Shown: positions 44,722 through 55,151 of the stretch, piece by piece
How positions within the stretch are numbered: position 1 is the stretch's first letter
How the letters are laid out: the number at the start of each line of letters is the position of its first letter
From: Ochromonas danica
Taxonomy: Eukaryota; Sar; Chrysophyceae; Chromulinales; Chromulinaceae
Reading direction: 5' to 3'
Length of the DNA stretch: 64,000 nucleotides
Assembly: GCA_015146655.1 (NCBI GenBank)
Contig: VKHL01000033.1
Location: 62,001-126,000, forward strand
Made by a program: the position numbers and the translations under genes
Notes under the pieces: generated by a model
The model's input: the letters and a program-made list of their open reading frames with translations, nothing else
Database searches by the model: none
What the model was told of the DNA's origin: nothing

Positions 44722-45114
44722 CTAATTCTCAAAATTGTAATGCTTTAAAATTGGTTCAGTGACTTTCCAAATACAAGAAAGACCTTCACGAAAGGTACAC
44801 AAGTCTCCTTTCTTGATAACTACAGTCTCACCATTACTTGCAGTAATTTGTGCTGATCCTTTCAGAATATAACATGTCTCAGTACTGTCATATGCCCAAG
44901 GAAATTCAGAAACATCACATGACCATGTAGGCCAAGTAAAGACTTTTAACTGGTCCAATGAATCTTTGCTTGGATTAGAAAGAACGTTCATAGTTGATGA
45001 TGACATGAGAAGACGTGTTGGGCTTTGATGAGCGGCTAATTTCCTTGTCAATTGAAAACCTTGCATGAACTGCGCACAACAAATCAGAATTAAGAAAAGG
45101 ATGATGCTTAGCAT
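44722..45114 (-). CDS. Cupin_3 (DUF861) protein with plastid-type presequence
   Basis: Intronless, 130 residues. The leader MLSIILFLILICCAQFMQG then FQLTRKL is a signal peptide whose end carries the Phe-containing motif typical of import into secondary red plastids. The mature domain has VFTWPTWSCDVSEFPWAYDS, TETCYILKGSAQITAS, VVIKKGDLCTFREGLSCIW and VTEPILKHYNF, the pattern of Cupin_3 proteins such as the plant plastid cupin family and ureidoglycine aminohydrolase relatives. Metal ligands are sparse (few His), as in many Cupin_3 members. The reaction is unknown. Confidence 0.85.
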   Translation of the reverse strand: MLSIILFLILICCAQFMQGFQLTRKLAAHQSPTRLLMSSSTMNVLSNPSKDSLDQLKVFTWPTWSCDVSEFPWAYDSTETCYILKGSAQITASNGETVVIKKGDLCTFREGLSCIWKVTEPILKHYNFEN

Positions 45115-45646
45115 TCACTTCTTTCCTTCACAGTGGATTGGATCTTGTTCTTCTGGTTTTTGTATTTTCAATCTTCTCACCACTTGACAACAAAGGAGCA
45201 CAAGTCTTGCACACCAACCAATCAAATCCAGTCAAATCAATCCAACTTCCAATTTGACCACAGAATATCATATAGAAGTTGACAAGATCGTCAGATGATT
45301 GAAAAAATCCAAGTAGACGTCAGCGTTATCAACTGACAAGACTGTACGTCAGCATCACTTTCATGCCAGGAACGCGTTTGCAACTCCGTGAAGTTTACCA
45401 TCAGTTTTAGTGAAGTTAAAGCACTACTACGACTTTAATCTTCGAAAATACGAGTTGGATTAGAGAAAAAGTCGGGAAAAGAAGGTGCAGTTGCAGTTGG
45501 TGGTTGCGTGAGGTGTGCCAACTTCACTGCCTGCCTGTGCCCCTGGCTTTGCCCTTCTTTCCGCTCTGACTGCTACTGCTCTGCCCTTCATTACCTTTTG
45601 GTCTTGCTGTGCCTTTCACGACAAAAAAACAAAACAAACATAAAAA
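45115..45646. promoter_or_regulatory. Divergent spacer between cupin and mitochondrial carrier
   Basis: 532 bp between divergent starts, with an ACGCGTTT box at 45372 and no gene. Confidence 0.5.
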
Positions 45647-46761
45647 ATGGATTTACTTTGTAGTGTTGGTGCTGCCGGTAGTGCTGCTGTGATTACTGTG
45701 ACTGGCATGTAAGTGAGATTTTTTTTTAATTTGGTTTTTGTTATGATGAAAATGATTGCCGTGGGGTGGTGAAGTTGTTCTGCAATCACCACCTTCTGTC
45801 CAACCATCATCATCTCCCTTTACCATTGACCCCATCTTTCACCCTAACTTTCTCCTAATGTCTCTCTTTGTTCTACAATAGTCATCCTATTGATGTCGTC
45901 AAGACTCGTCTTCAAGTGTCTGGTGAAGGTCATCGCAACTACAAGGCTTTAGGTATCTCCGGAACTGTTAAAGTCATTGCCAAGGAGGAAGGTATTGCTG
46001 CCTTCTGGAAGGGTATTGGTAAGTTTAGCCCTCTTGTGTATGTCAATTGTGAGTATCCAATGGCCTCACGACTTGTTCGTTGATTTCTTCTTGCAGGTGC
46101 TGCCTGGTTGCGTGAGGCTTCTTACACTTCCCTTCGCCTTGGCCTCTATGCTCCTATTAAGCATGCTTTTGGTGTGAAGAAGGATTCTAACTTCCTTCTC
46201 AAGTTTGGTGCTGGTTCTGCTGCTGGTGCCATCGGTTCTATTGCTGGTAACCCTTTTGATGTGTTAAAGACCCGTCTGATGGCTGCTGAGGGCAAGACTG
46301 CTCCTGGTCTCTCTGAAGTTGCTGCTGCTTTATACAAGCAGCAAGGTTGGGGTGGCTTTTATCGTGGTCTGCAAGCAAACGTGATGCGTGCCATGGTGTT
46401 GAACGGAACCAAGATGGCTTGCTACGATCAAGTCAAGATGACCATTAATCAGTCTGGCTTAGTTCCTAAGGGTCTTCCAACTCAGTTCATGGCTGCTTTC
46501 AGCGCTGGTTTCTTCATGGCCTGCACTGTTGCTCCTTTTGACATGGTTCGTACTCGCTTGATGAACCAGCCCCCTGATGCTAAGGTCTACAAGGGCTTCG
46601 TTGACTGCCTCTTCAAGATCATTGCCAAGGACGGTCCTTTGGGTCTTTATGCTGGCTTCATTCCTATCTGGGCTCGTTTTGCCCCCACTACTACTCTGCA
46701 ACTGGTCATCTTTGAGCAGGTCAAGCCTCTCTTCGGTGTCACTGATAGCGCCTCCGAGTAA
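45647..46761 (+). CDS. Mitochondrial carrier, uncoupling/dicarboxylate type
   Basis: Exons 45647-45708, 45882-46018 and 46097-46761 join in phase to 287 residues, the usual size. Three tandem carrier repeats each show PxDxxKTR or its variant: HPIDVVKTRLQ, NPFDVLKTRLM and APFDMVRTRLM. Between them, GIAAFWKGIGAAWLREASY and SLRLGLYAPIK match the UCP/DIC/OGC group. Such carriers exchange dicarboxylates or related anions across the inner membrane; the exact substrate cannot be told. Codons favour C-ending and GGT/GCT forms more than neighbours, as in highly expressed genes. Confidence 0.92.
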
Positions 46762-47443
46762 ATTTCACAACGGTCTCCTTTCCTTTTGCTATGGATAGAG
46801 GTTTTGTACGGCATTTTTGGTAGGTTAGGGATTGTGTGGAAATAAATACGAAAAGAGAAGGTTGATGAATGAAGACAATGTAGACTAACCTGATTGTCTT
46901 CCTAGGGATATTTATATGGTAGTGTTGTAATGCCTGTTAAATACCTTCATTAATTGAGGTGATTGCGATTGTTAAGCATTGAACAAGTGTGGCTTAAGTC
47001 CCTAAGTCTGGATGAGACTCTGAATTAGGATCATTCTCTCGCTAAGGTATCAAATAGCATTGTTTACTATACAACAGCGTGCACTCTCTTTCGTGCCAGG
47101 TAGACAGCGGGTAGCACTTGGCCATCTGTCAGCACAAAGCTGCCTGGGAGGTAGTTAAATTTAGTCATACAAATTTGAAATCTGGCATTGGTTAATCATA
47201 GTTTATACTTGTATCACTCTTTTGAGCTACAATATAGTCTATCCAGGGCTATATATCCAAGGATGCCTTAAAAATTAAGCAATGCAATAATGATATCATT
47301 AGAGAACAGAAATATAAATAATAATAAAGATTGGGGCAATGGGAGTATAGCTACTCTAAATACTTTAAGATAGGTTCATCATTATCAAAATCGACGTCAA
47401 TATTGTCGTCGTCGTTGTTGTCATCGTGATGAGGTGTCAGAGA
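46762..47443. other. Convergent spacer, nothing recognised
   Basis: 3' flanks of the carrier and of the two-TM protein. A short GTCGTCGTCGTTGTTGTC triplet run lies near 47406. No gene seen. Confidence 0.4.
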
Positions 47444-49585
47444 TTAGATCACAGTATCCTCCTCTCCAGTCTCGACCAGAATTCCGCGTGGCAAGACATT
47501 ATAATGTCCATAATGCGTCTCTATGGCATCACTATCTCCCACACCGTCCTCTTCTTGATCCGCACTCTTCTCTCTTTTGCGTCTTTTGCATACACTCAAA
47601 CAACCACTCACACTGTCCTCTACTTTATCGTCTTCCTTGGGACCTTCTTCATACTGCTTGACCAGCTGTCTAGAGAGAGCAGTCAGTTCTTTAGATATCT
47701 TGGTTAAGTGCAGCTTCTGCACAACTTCTGAAGTAGTGTCAGCAGTCGCTGTCCCCAACCTATTGTCGCGGACTAGAAGAAGAATGGTAGCCAGATCGTC
47801 AAGAATCTCCTGCTTCTGCTCCGGATGGTATCCCTGCGGCCAACGATTGCCTGTGCAGCGTTGATACACGCCAGCTATAAGCAGGAAAAAGATGACGACG
47901 AAGGGTGTAAGCAAGCTGAGGTTTCCCGAAGCAACTCCTACACTGTTGATGACGGAGTTGTAGAGCGTCTGCTTGCAAACTACATAGTCCTCTGATAAAG
48001 CCGAAAATGGTGTACTCACCAATCTTTGCCTACAGATGTATTGCAGAGGATCGGAAGTGTCAAATAAGAGATAGAAAGAAAGATATCAATGGCGAGGCAC
48101 TCACCAGTTCTCAGGGGTAGTAGTTATAGTATTTCTACAGGCACCACGGCGTAGCTGATAGTAATATGGATTCACTGTGAAGTCATAGTAGATCTCGTCC
48201 CAAGCACTATAAACAAGGAAACTGCAATTACCATAGGTTTCGCTGTGACACCAATCGAAAGCCTCGTGGATCAGCGTCTCATTTGAATATAGCTCATCAC
48301 TTCGACTTGAGGAAGCGCCATAGATACTCGAAAGAAACATGGCCAAGTAGCTCTTCTGCACGATCTCCTTCATGGTATAGCGACTTGTAAGCTCCAAAAT
48401 GCCATTAAATTTATCAGTGTTATAGTAGAGGAGAGAGGCCATGAAATTAAATTGATGGCAGGGGTGCTTTTCGTCCGAGAGGTCGCCAAGGTCTGGGTTT
48501 CTGCAGTCACACAGAATTGGCCATTCTGTAGAGTTACCAACATGCTGAAATATTGGTAATGCTATCACGCTTCCAATCGTCACGATGCAAACCTGTGGGG
48601 AATAATTACTCAAACAGGTAATAGATTGCATGCCGGGATAGCTTGGGTCATAATAGCTGCCAATACCTATCATTTTACCCGTGGAGGATTCGCCGATCGG
48701 GATGTAAGAGCCAATAACTTCCTCAACTTCATTCATCTCCATCACGTTGGTATTAAGAGCGTAGGAAGTGACCAAGGCTCGAATATCCAGGCTGAGGAAC
48801 ACATTGCCGAGGTCGGTTATCGGCTGATATCCAAAGAGATAAGGTTTAATAGCAGCGTTGCAGGCTGGGTCTTCATAGATTTCGCTCACGTCCATTGCTA
48901 AAGATATGCGACCATTAGTGGTATGGAAGTTGGTGGTGGAGGAGTTCGGAAGACAGAAACCACTAGAGCTACCCACTGAGCCCATGACCTTCTCCCGATC
49001 AAAGACATTGCGCGGGTCGGCGAATAGAGTGAAACGTTGTGTAGTGATGTTATTTGGTAAGATAGTAAAGGACATCCAGAAAGTGAGGACGACACCTAGT
49101 CCGAAGCGGGAGCTGTAGGCGCCATAATGTTGGAGGTAATGGTAAATTAAACGCATGTCTTGCTCATAAGAGTCTGTGCTGTACAGGGAGTTAGAAAGTG
49201 CGAAGGAATAAGTGGTGTTTGAATAGCAGTATTTATCAGAGCCTGCCCAGTATCCTCCCTGAGTGGCATAGTAGATACCCGTGTGGGAAACTGGTACGGC
49301 ATCACATTTTGCAGGTTCGTCAGCATCTGCTGGTGAGAGGTATTCATTATTCATCTCATTCAGAAAAGTAGGAATAAAGAGGCCAATGAAGACAGTCAAC
49401 ATGCCAAAGCAGATCGCCGCGGCCAGGGGAAAGAAATATTTAGGGTGGTAGGCTTTGATATCATCCGAAGGAATCATGTCCCTCAAAGCCCCTCCCAGAC
49501 CTTCCACTGCCTTGTCTTTGATTCGACTCATGGAGATGGGTCCGTTGTCATCCTGGACTGACCCAATTTTTGAACTCTCCGTCAT
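47444..49585 (-). CDS. Two-TM protein with large glycosylated ectodomain
   Basis: Exons 49585-48105 and 48029-47444 give 688 residues. A short cytosolic N-terminus precedes TM1 (FFPLAAAICFGMLTVFIGLF). The roughly 440-residue ectodomain has many N-glycosylation sequons (NTT, NSS, NYS, NST, NET, NCS) and paired Cys. TM2 (LLTPFVVIFFLLIAGVY) leads to a charged cytosolic tail with a helical region (EILDDLATILLLVRDNRLG). I recognise no family. The layout suggests a cell-surface or endomembrane receptor-like protein. Confidence 0.75.
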
Positions 49586-49984
49586 TCTTTCGTCTTGTAT
49601 CAAATTCAAACCAACCGACAAGATATGGCCAACTTTTTCGGGCCAATGATTCCATGTTATTCCATGGAATCCATTTTATTATCAACCGCTATGTACAACA
49701 AGTAACCCTAAAGTGGTAATGCTTGCACAAAGCTGGGCTGGGGACACTTCAGTATTTCTATTTCATGAAGGCTATAGTTGAAGATCAATCAAAATATCAC
49801 TTCACACGGGAATACTCCTTGATCATAATATTAAACTTAAATTCATACATTGACGTTACAGCTTTACAGCAATTAAACAGGAAAGAATACTATAATAATG
49901 ACGGCACAGTAATTTTAATACCAAATGAATAGGATATAAAAGACAAAAATACCAACCTGAGATAATAAGGATGCTCAGTAGTTT
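49586..49984. other. Spacer between the two-TM gene and the lipase-GTPase gene
   Basis: AT-rich with small open frames only. It must hold the two-TM gene's promoter and the 3' end of the lipase-GTPase gene. Confidence 0.4.
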
Positions 49985-52900
49985 TTAAGCCGAGATTGTT
50001 GTACCAGCTCCTCCAAAAGCCTCCACTTCACTTGATTTGGAAAAGGGGCTATGCTCCGAAGAAAGCAAGGAATTGCGCGCCACAGCATTATCAGGATTGG
50101 ATTCATCTTCCTCAGGAGGATAGCAACTGCGTGCAATGAACTCTTTCAGGTGTTTAGCACTTCTTGGCAAACCATCATTCCTTACAAAAGTCCACAATGC
50201 TTGAAAACCTGGATCATCGGTCACATTTTCAGGAGGAGGAGACTTGGAATCAATGAAAGCTTTTCGGAATTCTTCTGCATCTTGAATTTCTTGGAATACT
50301 TCTTGAACATCTTCATCCAACTCCAAACGATTAAGTTGGGTCATCCAGATGTGTTGCTTTTCACCAAAACAACTGATCAAAGCCTTCGCTCGTGTACTGA
50401 GGAAGCGCTCAATAACCAACACGGCTGCCACTGTGTCCTTAAACTGGGGCTTCCTTCTTGTTCCTCTCCCAATAGCTCTTTCCGAATGATAAGCATCAAC
50501 TTTGTTCACGCATATTAAGCAAGGTGTGTTCTTACTGGAAGCATTAGTCTGAAGTTCGTTGATATAGGTGTTAATCTCTGTAGTAAAGTTGGTGATAATC
50601 ACCATTACATTCATAGTTAGACCCAAGATCAACTGCATCGCTCCGCGCATACCATATTCATCTCCTCCAGGGAAATCTAAGAAAATCACGTCGGAATTCA
50701 TAGGATGCAAGTAGGCTGTGACTTTAATTGTGGAGATGGGATTGCCTTCTACTTTCAAACCAAAGTCATAGGCTTCATTAAGAAAGGTAGACTTCCCATT
50801 GGAATGATTACCCAATAGCCCTACTATACGAAGACTCTTCAGTTCTTTACGCAACTGATTCAAAACCTTAACAACCCTGACAAAAGCGCCGAGATAACGA
50901 ATATCTTCCTCTGGAAATAGCTCGTTCAAAGTCTTTTCACTAGTTTTCCTGATTAAAAAGTCTTCCAATTCTTCAAATACCACGGTGCACAAAAGATCGT
51001 TCTCAGCTTCTTTTTTACCAGTCGCTGTGAGTACCAGGTCTAGTAGACGAGCTCGATAGTCCCCGCCAGCTTTTACCAGTAGCTGCTTCTTGGCACCAGC
51101 TTGTTCACTATTGCTCTTATGAACGAGCACAGAGCCAAGGATAAGAGTGCTGGCACCTCCAAGAGACCCAAATATAGCAGCAGCAGCCTCTGCAAAGGAC
51201 ACAACTGCACCAGCTGCAAGAAATGGAAAAGCAACAGCTGCTATCAGCATAATGCCTCCCGTGGCTATTAGTGCAGCTCCTCCTATTGTTCCCCAACCCG
51301 TTGATTTCGGCAACAAATTAGCAACTCTCCTCTGTACTCTTTGGCCTTGTTTGCCAATCTCTAGGGCAAGAAAGATAATATTGGGAGTAATTTTCTCAAA
51401 GTACGGCTCAATACCATCAATCGCTTGTGTTTCCTGATCAGAAAGAACCTCTCCAAAAGCGAGAAGTCTGCTTTCCTGAAGTTCTTTGGCTAATCCCACA
51501 GCATCTGCTCCCACACTCGTAGCTGTTTCCTTAGATGGCAATACAGATGCCTCTGGTTTTCCACTGAGATACTTTAGCTTCTGCTCAGCCAGGTAATCTA
51601 AATCGACCTGTCGTAGAGGCATATCACCAATCTTGTCATCCATACCCAAAATAAGAGCAATTCTTTTGTTAACTTCGACAGTTTTATCAGATCCCCAATC
51701 AATCTTGTCCAACTTCTCCAATAACGCACGTATCAAATTCATCTTATCAGCAAACTTCTCCGCACCTGCACCATTGGACACACTGATGCATTGCTTGAAA
51801 GCAGCATAAGCAAACGATGTTTGAAGGATATCTGCAGGATCAGCATTGTTCCAATGATTAGCGCCTTTTAGAACTTTCATATTTTGCTTAAGAGGGATGG
51901 GTTGGAAGTAAGGCGACAATATGCATATGATCTTGCCCAAATACAGATCTTGTCGACTCCTTCTAACTATCTCAACTTTTATTAAAGTGCCATCTTCACT
52001 CAAGGGAGTCAATCGATAATCCAAGTTGAGTTTGACATCCTCACCGGGTACCCAAAAGATTACCGTCTTTTGTTCCGACAACAAATTCTGTCCATATACA
52101 AAAATAGAAATCCTCTCGACTTCTTTCTGATTTTCATCCTTGTATATAATAATTTGGGTTGCATGAGTACTATAGATGGGAAGGCAGGAAGCAGCATAGG
52201 TTTGAGAGAAGAGAAGTTTCGGAGTGCTTGCAGCAAAAGGTAGCGTGAATACAGTAGTAGGGCGTCTCCATGCGGCGGTTAATCGATGAGCCACATTCTT
52301 CAGAGAATGAAGCTGAATCATGTTTTGAACGGACAGTTGTCCTCCTGGAGCCTCAGGCATTAGTACCTTTTGAATATCAGCAATCACTTCCGAAGGAAAC
52401 TCCTTCTCTTCTCGATCCGAAATAACGGTCAAGGTACCAATATGAGAGTATTTTGGAAAGAACATGTCATTCACAGAAGCTTCTGCCCCTTCTACATTTG
52501 ATTCTCCAATCAATCCTTGCAACACTTTAACAGCCAAACTTGATGTAAACGAGGCATTGCGAGAAGAATTAGAAATACCCATAATAATCGGTACGACATC
52601 ACCTTTTACCAAGAAGGACTTGAAAATATAATTAACTTCAGGAACTAGCTTTCTCAAATTATTAGCAAAGGTTTCATCACAACACATTGGATCACAAAAA
52701 GTAGCACATGAGACTCTGTCAGGGGTTCTGCGCTCGGGTGATAACTGCAGCAAATAGTTTATAGTGACAAGCTTCGCCACGGCACCACCCAAACTATGAC
52801 CACAAAAGACAATTCTTTGATCATCTTTATCATAAGTTTTGCTCAAATAATAGGCATTCACTTTGTCTGCCAGAGCAGCATATCCACTATGACGACCACC

Positions 52901-53305
52901 AACAATACCCATGCTTCCAAAGTCAGCATATAATTTCGCGCTATGCAACCAATCATTAAAATACTCAGGTCTTGTTCCACGAAATCCAACAATAGTAACT
53001 TTCTTCTCTGGTTCTACTTTGAAAGTTGCTAAAAGCATCAGCAAGTCGGAAGTAACAAACTCATCTGCGCTTATTACTCCTTCTTTGCCTTGTAAAGACT
53101 TGAAGTCGACAACTTCAAAAGAATCGATTTGACGACAAACATCTCTAGAATAGGCAGGAAGACCTAAAATTCTTGAGCACTGTTCTTCTAACCATGGACG
53201 CAAATCACCACTTGTTCCACCAGTGCTACTATTAATTGAATCAAAAGCAGCATAGGCCAAGGCGGAGATAACAGCAGAATATTCGGTAATCGAAAATTCA
53301 CTCAT
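49985..53305 (-). CDS. Class-3 lipase fused to membrane hairpin and P-loop GTPase
   Basis: A single exon encodes 1106 residues. Residues 1-300 are a Lipase_3 domain: VGFRGT (oxyanion region, 106-111), nucleophile elbow GHSLGG with Ser171, Asp236 in KGDVVP and His288 in YSHIG complete a triad. Residues 340-470 look like a beta-rich domain (FWVPGEDVKLNLDYRLTPL). Residues 490-660 are helical. Residues 670-730 are strongly hydrophobic and could form a membrane hairpin. Residues 825-1010 form a GTPase: GNHSNGKST (G1, 832-840), DFPGG (G3, 877-881), VNKVD (G4, 933-937). Lipase_3 domains cleave acyl esters, or act non-catalytically in plant EDS1/PAD4. GTPases of the septin/AIG1/dynamin-like classes act at membranes. 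A membrane-remodelling or defence enzyme is my inference. Foldback repeat 3 lies about 240 bp upstream. Confidence 0.88.
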   Translation of the reverse strand: MSEFSITEYSAVISALAYAAFDSINSSTGGTSGDLRPWLEEQCSRILGLPAYSRDVCRQIDSFEVVDFKSLQGKEGVISADEFVTSDLLMLLATFKVEPEKKVTIVGFRGTRPEYFNDWLHSAKLYADFGSMGIVGGRHSGYAALADKVNAYYLSKTYDKDDQRIVFCGHSLGGAVAKLVTINYLLQLSPERRTPDRVSCATFCDPMCCDETFANNLRKLVPEVNYIFKSFLVKGDVVPIIMGISNSSRNASFTSSLAVKVLQGLIGESNVEGAEASVNDMFFPKYSHIGTLTVISDREEKEFPSEVIADIQKVLMPEAPGGQLSVQNMIQLHSLKNVAHRLTAAWRRPTTVFTLPFAASTPKLLFSQTYAASCLPIYSTHATQIIIYKDENQKEVERISIFVYGQNLLSEQKTVIFWVPGEDVKLNLDYRLTPLSEDGTLIKVEIVRRSRQDLYLGKIICILSPYFQPIPLKQNMKVLKGANHWNNADPADILQTSFAYAAFKQCISVSNGAGAEKFADKMNLIRALLEKLDKIDWGSDKTVEVNKRIALILGMDDKIGDMPLRQVDLDYLAEQKLKYLSGKPEASVLPSKETATSVGADAVGLAKELQESRLLAFGEVLSDQETQAIDGIEPYFEKITPNIIFLALEIGKQGQRVQRRVANLLPKSTGWGTIGGAALIATGGIMLIAAVAFPFLAAGAVVSFAEAAAAIFGSLGGASTLILGSVLVHKSNSEQAGAKKQLLVKAGGDYRARLLDLVLTATGKKEAENDLLCTVVFEELEDFLIRKTSEKTLNELFPEEDIRYLGAFVRVVKVLNQLRKELKSLRIVGLLGNHSNGKSTFLNEAYDFGLKVEGNPISTIKVTAYLHPMNSDVIFLDFPGGDEYGMRGAMQLILGLTMNVMVIITNFTTEINTYINELQTNASSKNTPCLICVNKVDAYHSERAIGRGTRRKPQFKDTVAAVLVIERFLSTRAKALISCFGEKQHIWMTQLNRLELDEDVQEVFQEIQDAEEFRKAFIDSKSPPPENVTDDPGFQALWTFVRNDGLPRSAKHLKEFIARSCYPPEEDESNPDNAVARNSLLSSEHSPFSKSSEVEAFGGAGTTISA

Positions 53306-55151
53306 TTGATTAGTTTTTCTTTTTTTTCAGGTTATTGTAGGATTAGATCAGAAAAGAACAAGGAAGAAAGAAGAAAGGGTGGATAGAATATGACATTGGA
53401 TCCATAACCCCGAAGAGGAAAGAACAAGGCGGGCAAGAGGCGAGAGCAAAAGATTTTTGGATTGGTGGGGAGGTTGAAGTCCAAAGGCTTTGCAACCCAG
53501 AACCCAACGCGGCAAGACTGCCCACGGCATTTCCCCTCAACCAGCCTTTCGTATTTCGGGATTTTCGTGACGATAAAACGCGTTTAACTAGCCGTTTCCC
53601 ATATGGCTTGCTCGCGTTTTATCCCGAAAATCCAGAAAATCGCGCAAAACGACCCGAAAATCGCGCTAAACGAAAATCCCGAAATACGAACGGCTGGTAC
53701 GCCCGGACTTCGCAAAGACTTTTGGGAAAATCTGGAAATCCCGTGGGGAAAAACCCAAAACCGCTCGCCCCAAAACCACCCACAAAAATTAAAAATTCAA
53801 CAAGTTCCATCTTGCTCTTCACGAATTCTTAGTGCTTCCAAAAAAAATGACAGAAATTAATAATAGTGCGTGTAGGTCTTGCTTGGTGGCGATTGGGCAA
53901 TTTCCCGCCTCTGGAAATCCCGAAAAAACATACTATCCTCCCGAAATCGATGCGCAGACCACACACCATTCCCTCCACTACTGGACTATCTGTGATAGAT
54001 ACTGCAGATTGAAAGATAAATCCTTTTCCTTGTGGTGACGGTAAGGATCAATAGAAAGGGGGTGGTGAATCAATGCACCTGAACCAAATTTCCAGACTGG
54101 AGACAGCAGGAAAATCTATTAATGGATGAGTCTAATTGACGGATAAGCCTTTTCTCTTATTTTATTGAAGGTAAGAAGGTTTATTATTTCAATCATTCAA
54201 CATCTAGCGACGTTGTTATTACAACACGCTATCGATTTCGAATTTGTTAGTTCTATTCGAGAAAATAGATAGTAGAAATATAAGCAACGCATTGAATCAA
54301 CATTGGTATTGCTATTCACTCTATCAGTCAACTTACACCCTAATATACAGTTGCATGCAACCAAATTTACATTCACCAGCAACAGCGAAGTACTACTTGA
54401 GGTATTGAGGAAAAACTGCTCAACCATTTCTACCTATCATAAGTTATCTCGCCGAGAAATGATATCAATAATCACAGTTTTGGCTGGGGAAAGGGCTAAT
54501 TTGTGTCTCCTGGCCTCGCTCCTGTACTTGTCAAGCCATGAAAAGACCTGGTTGTAATACTAATTGCTTGTTCACCGATGGAAGAAATATTCAGTCAGTC
54601 CAGGTCGTGCATTGAAAGGTTGGATGATAACAAAAAACCAACTACTTTTGTGGAAGAACAAAGCAGCCACAAGATCTCCTTGCTTTGACAAACTGGTGAG
54701 CTCCCTTAGCAATTCAATTTTGCAAGCAAGATGCTGGTCAACATCCACGTTCGCTTTCAAGATGGAACAAAAACACGATCAATCAGCACAAGCCTCACTT
54801 CCTTTTTTCTTCTTCTTTCAACAGCAGAAGACTTCTTCTTCTTCTCATACAATTCAATCAATCCACAGACCCAACACACCCTGAGACAGACAGATGAGAC
54901 TTTTCATTAGTGAAAAGCCTATTTATAACTCATAATTTCCATATTTTCATCTTGGATGCAGTGCTGGGAAGAGCATTCAAGTTGTGTGTCTTGTGCAAGG
55001 ACAAGACGATGTTCTATGAAGAGATGGAGGGAGACATTGATATCATCTCACCTGACCACTTCCTTTTCCACTATCAGACCTTTCTCTAACCTGTTATTTA
55101 ATAGGTTGATTCAGCTGTTCTTAAATACCTATTTGTCTATTCCTTTTACCC
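53306..55151. other. Divergent spacer lipase-GTPase / acyl-CoA synthetase
   Basis: 1.8 kb with foldback repeat 3 near its left end and otherwise only frames up to about 106 codons with no recognised domain. No RNA gene seen. Confidence 0.45.
53541..53697. repeat. Foldback inverted repeat 3 (nested arms)
   Basis: Outer arms 53541-53568 and 53670-53697 (about 28 bp, one mismatch) contain TTCGTATTTCGGGATTTTCG. Inner arms 53572-53582 and 53613-53623 pair GATAAAACGCG with CGCGTTTTATC. Between inner and right outer arms lie CCCGAAAATC direct repeats. An ACGCGTTT box is at 53578. Confidence 0.85.
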
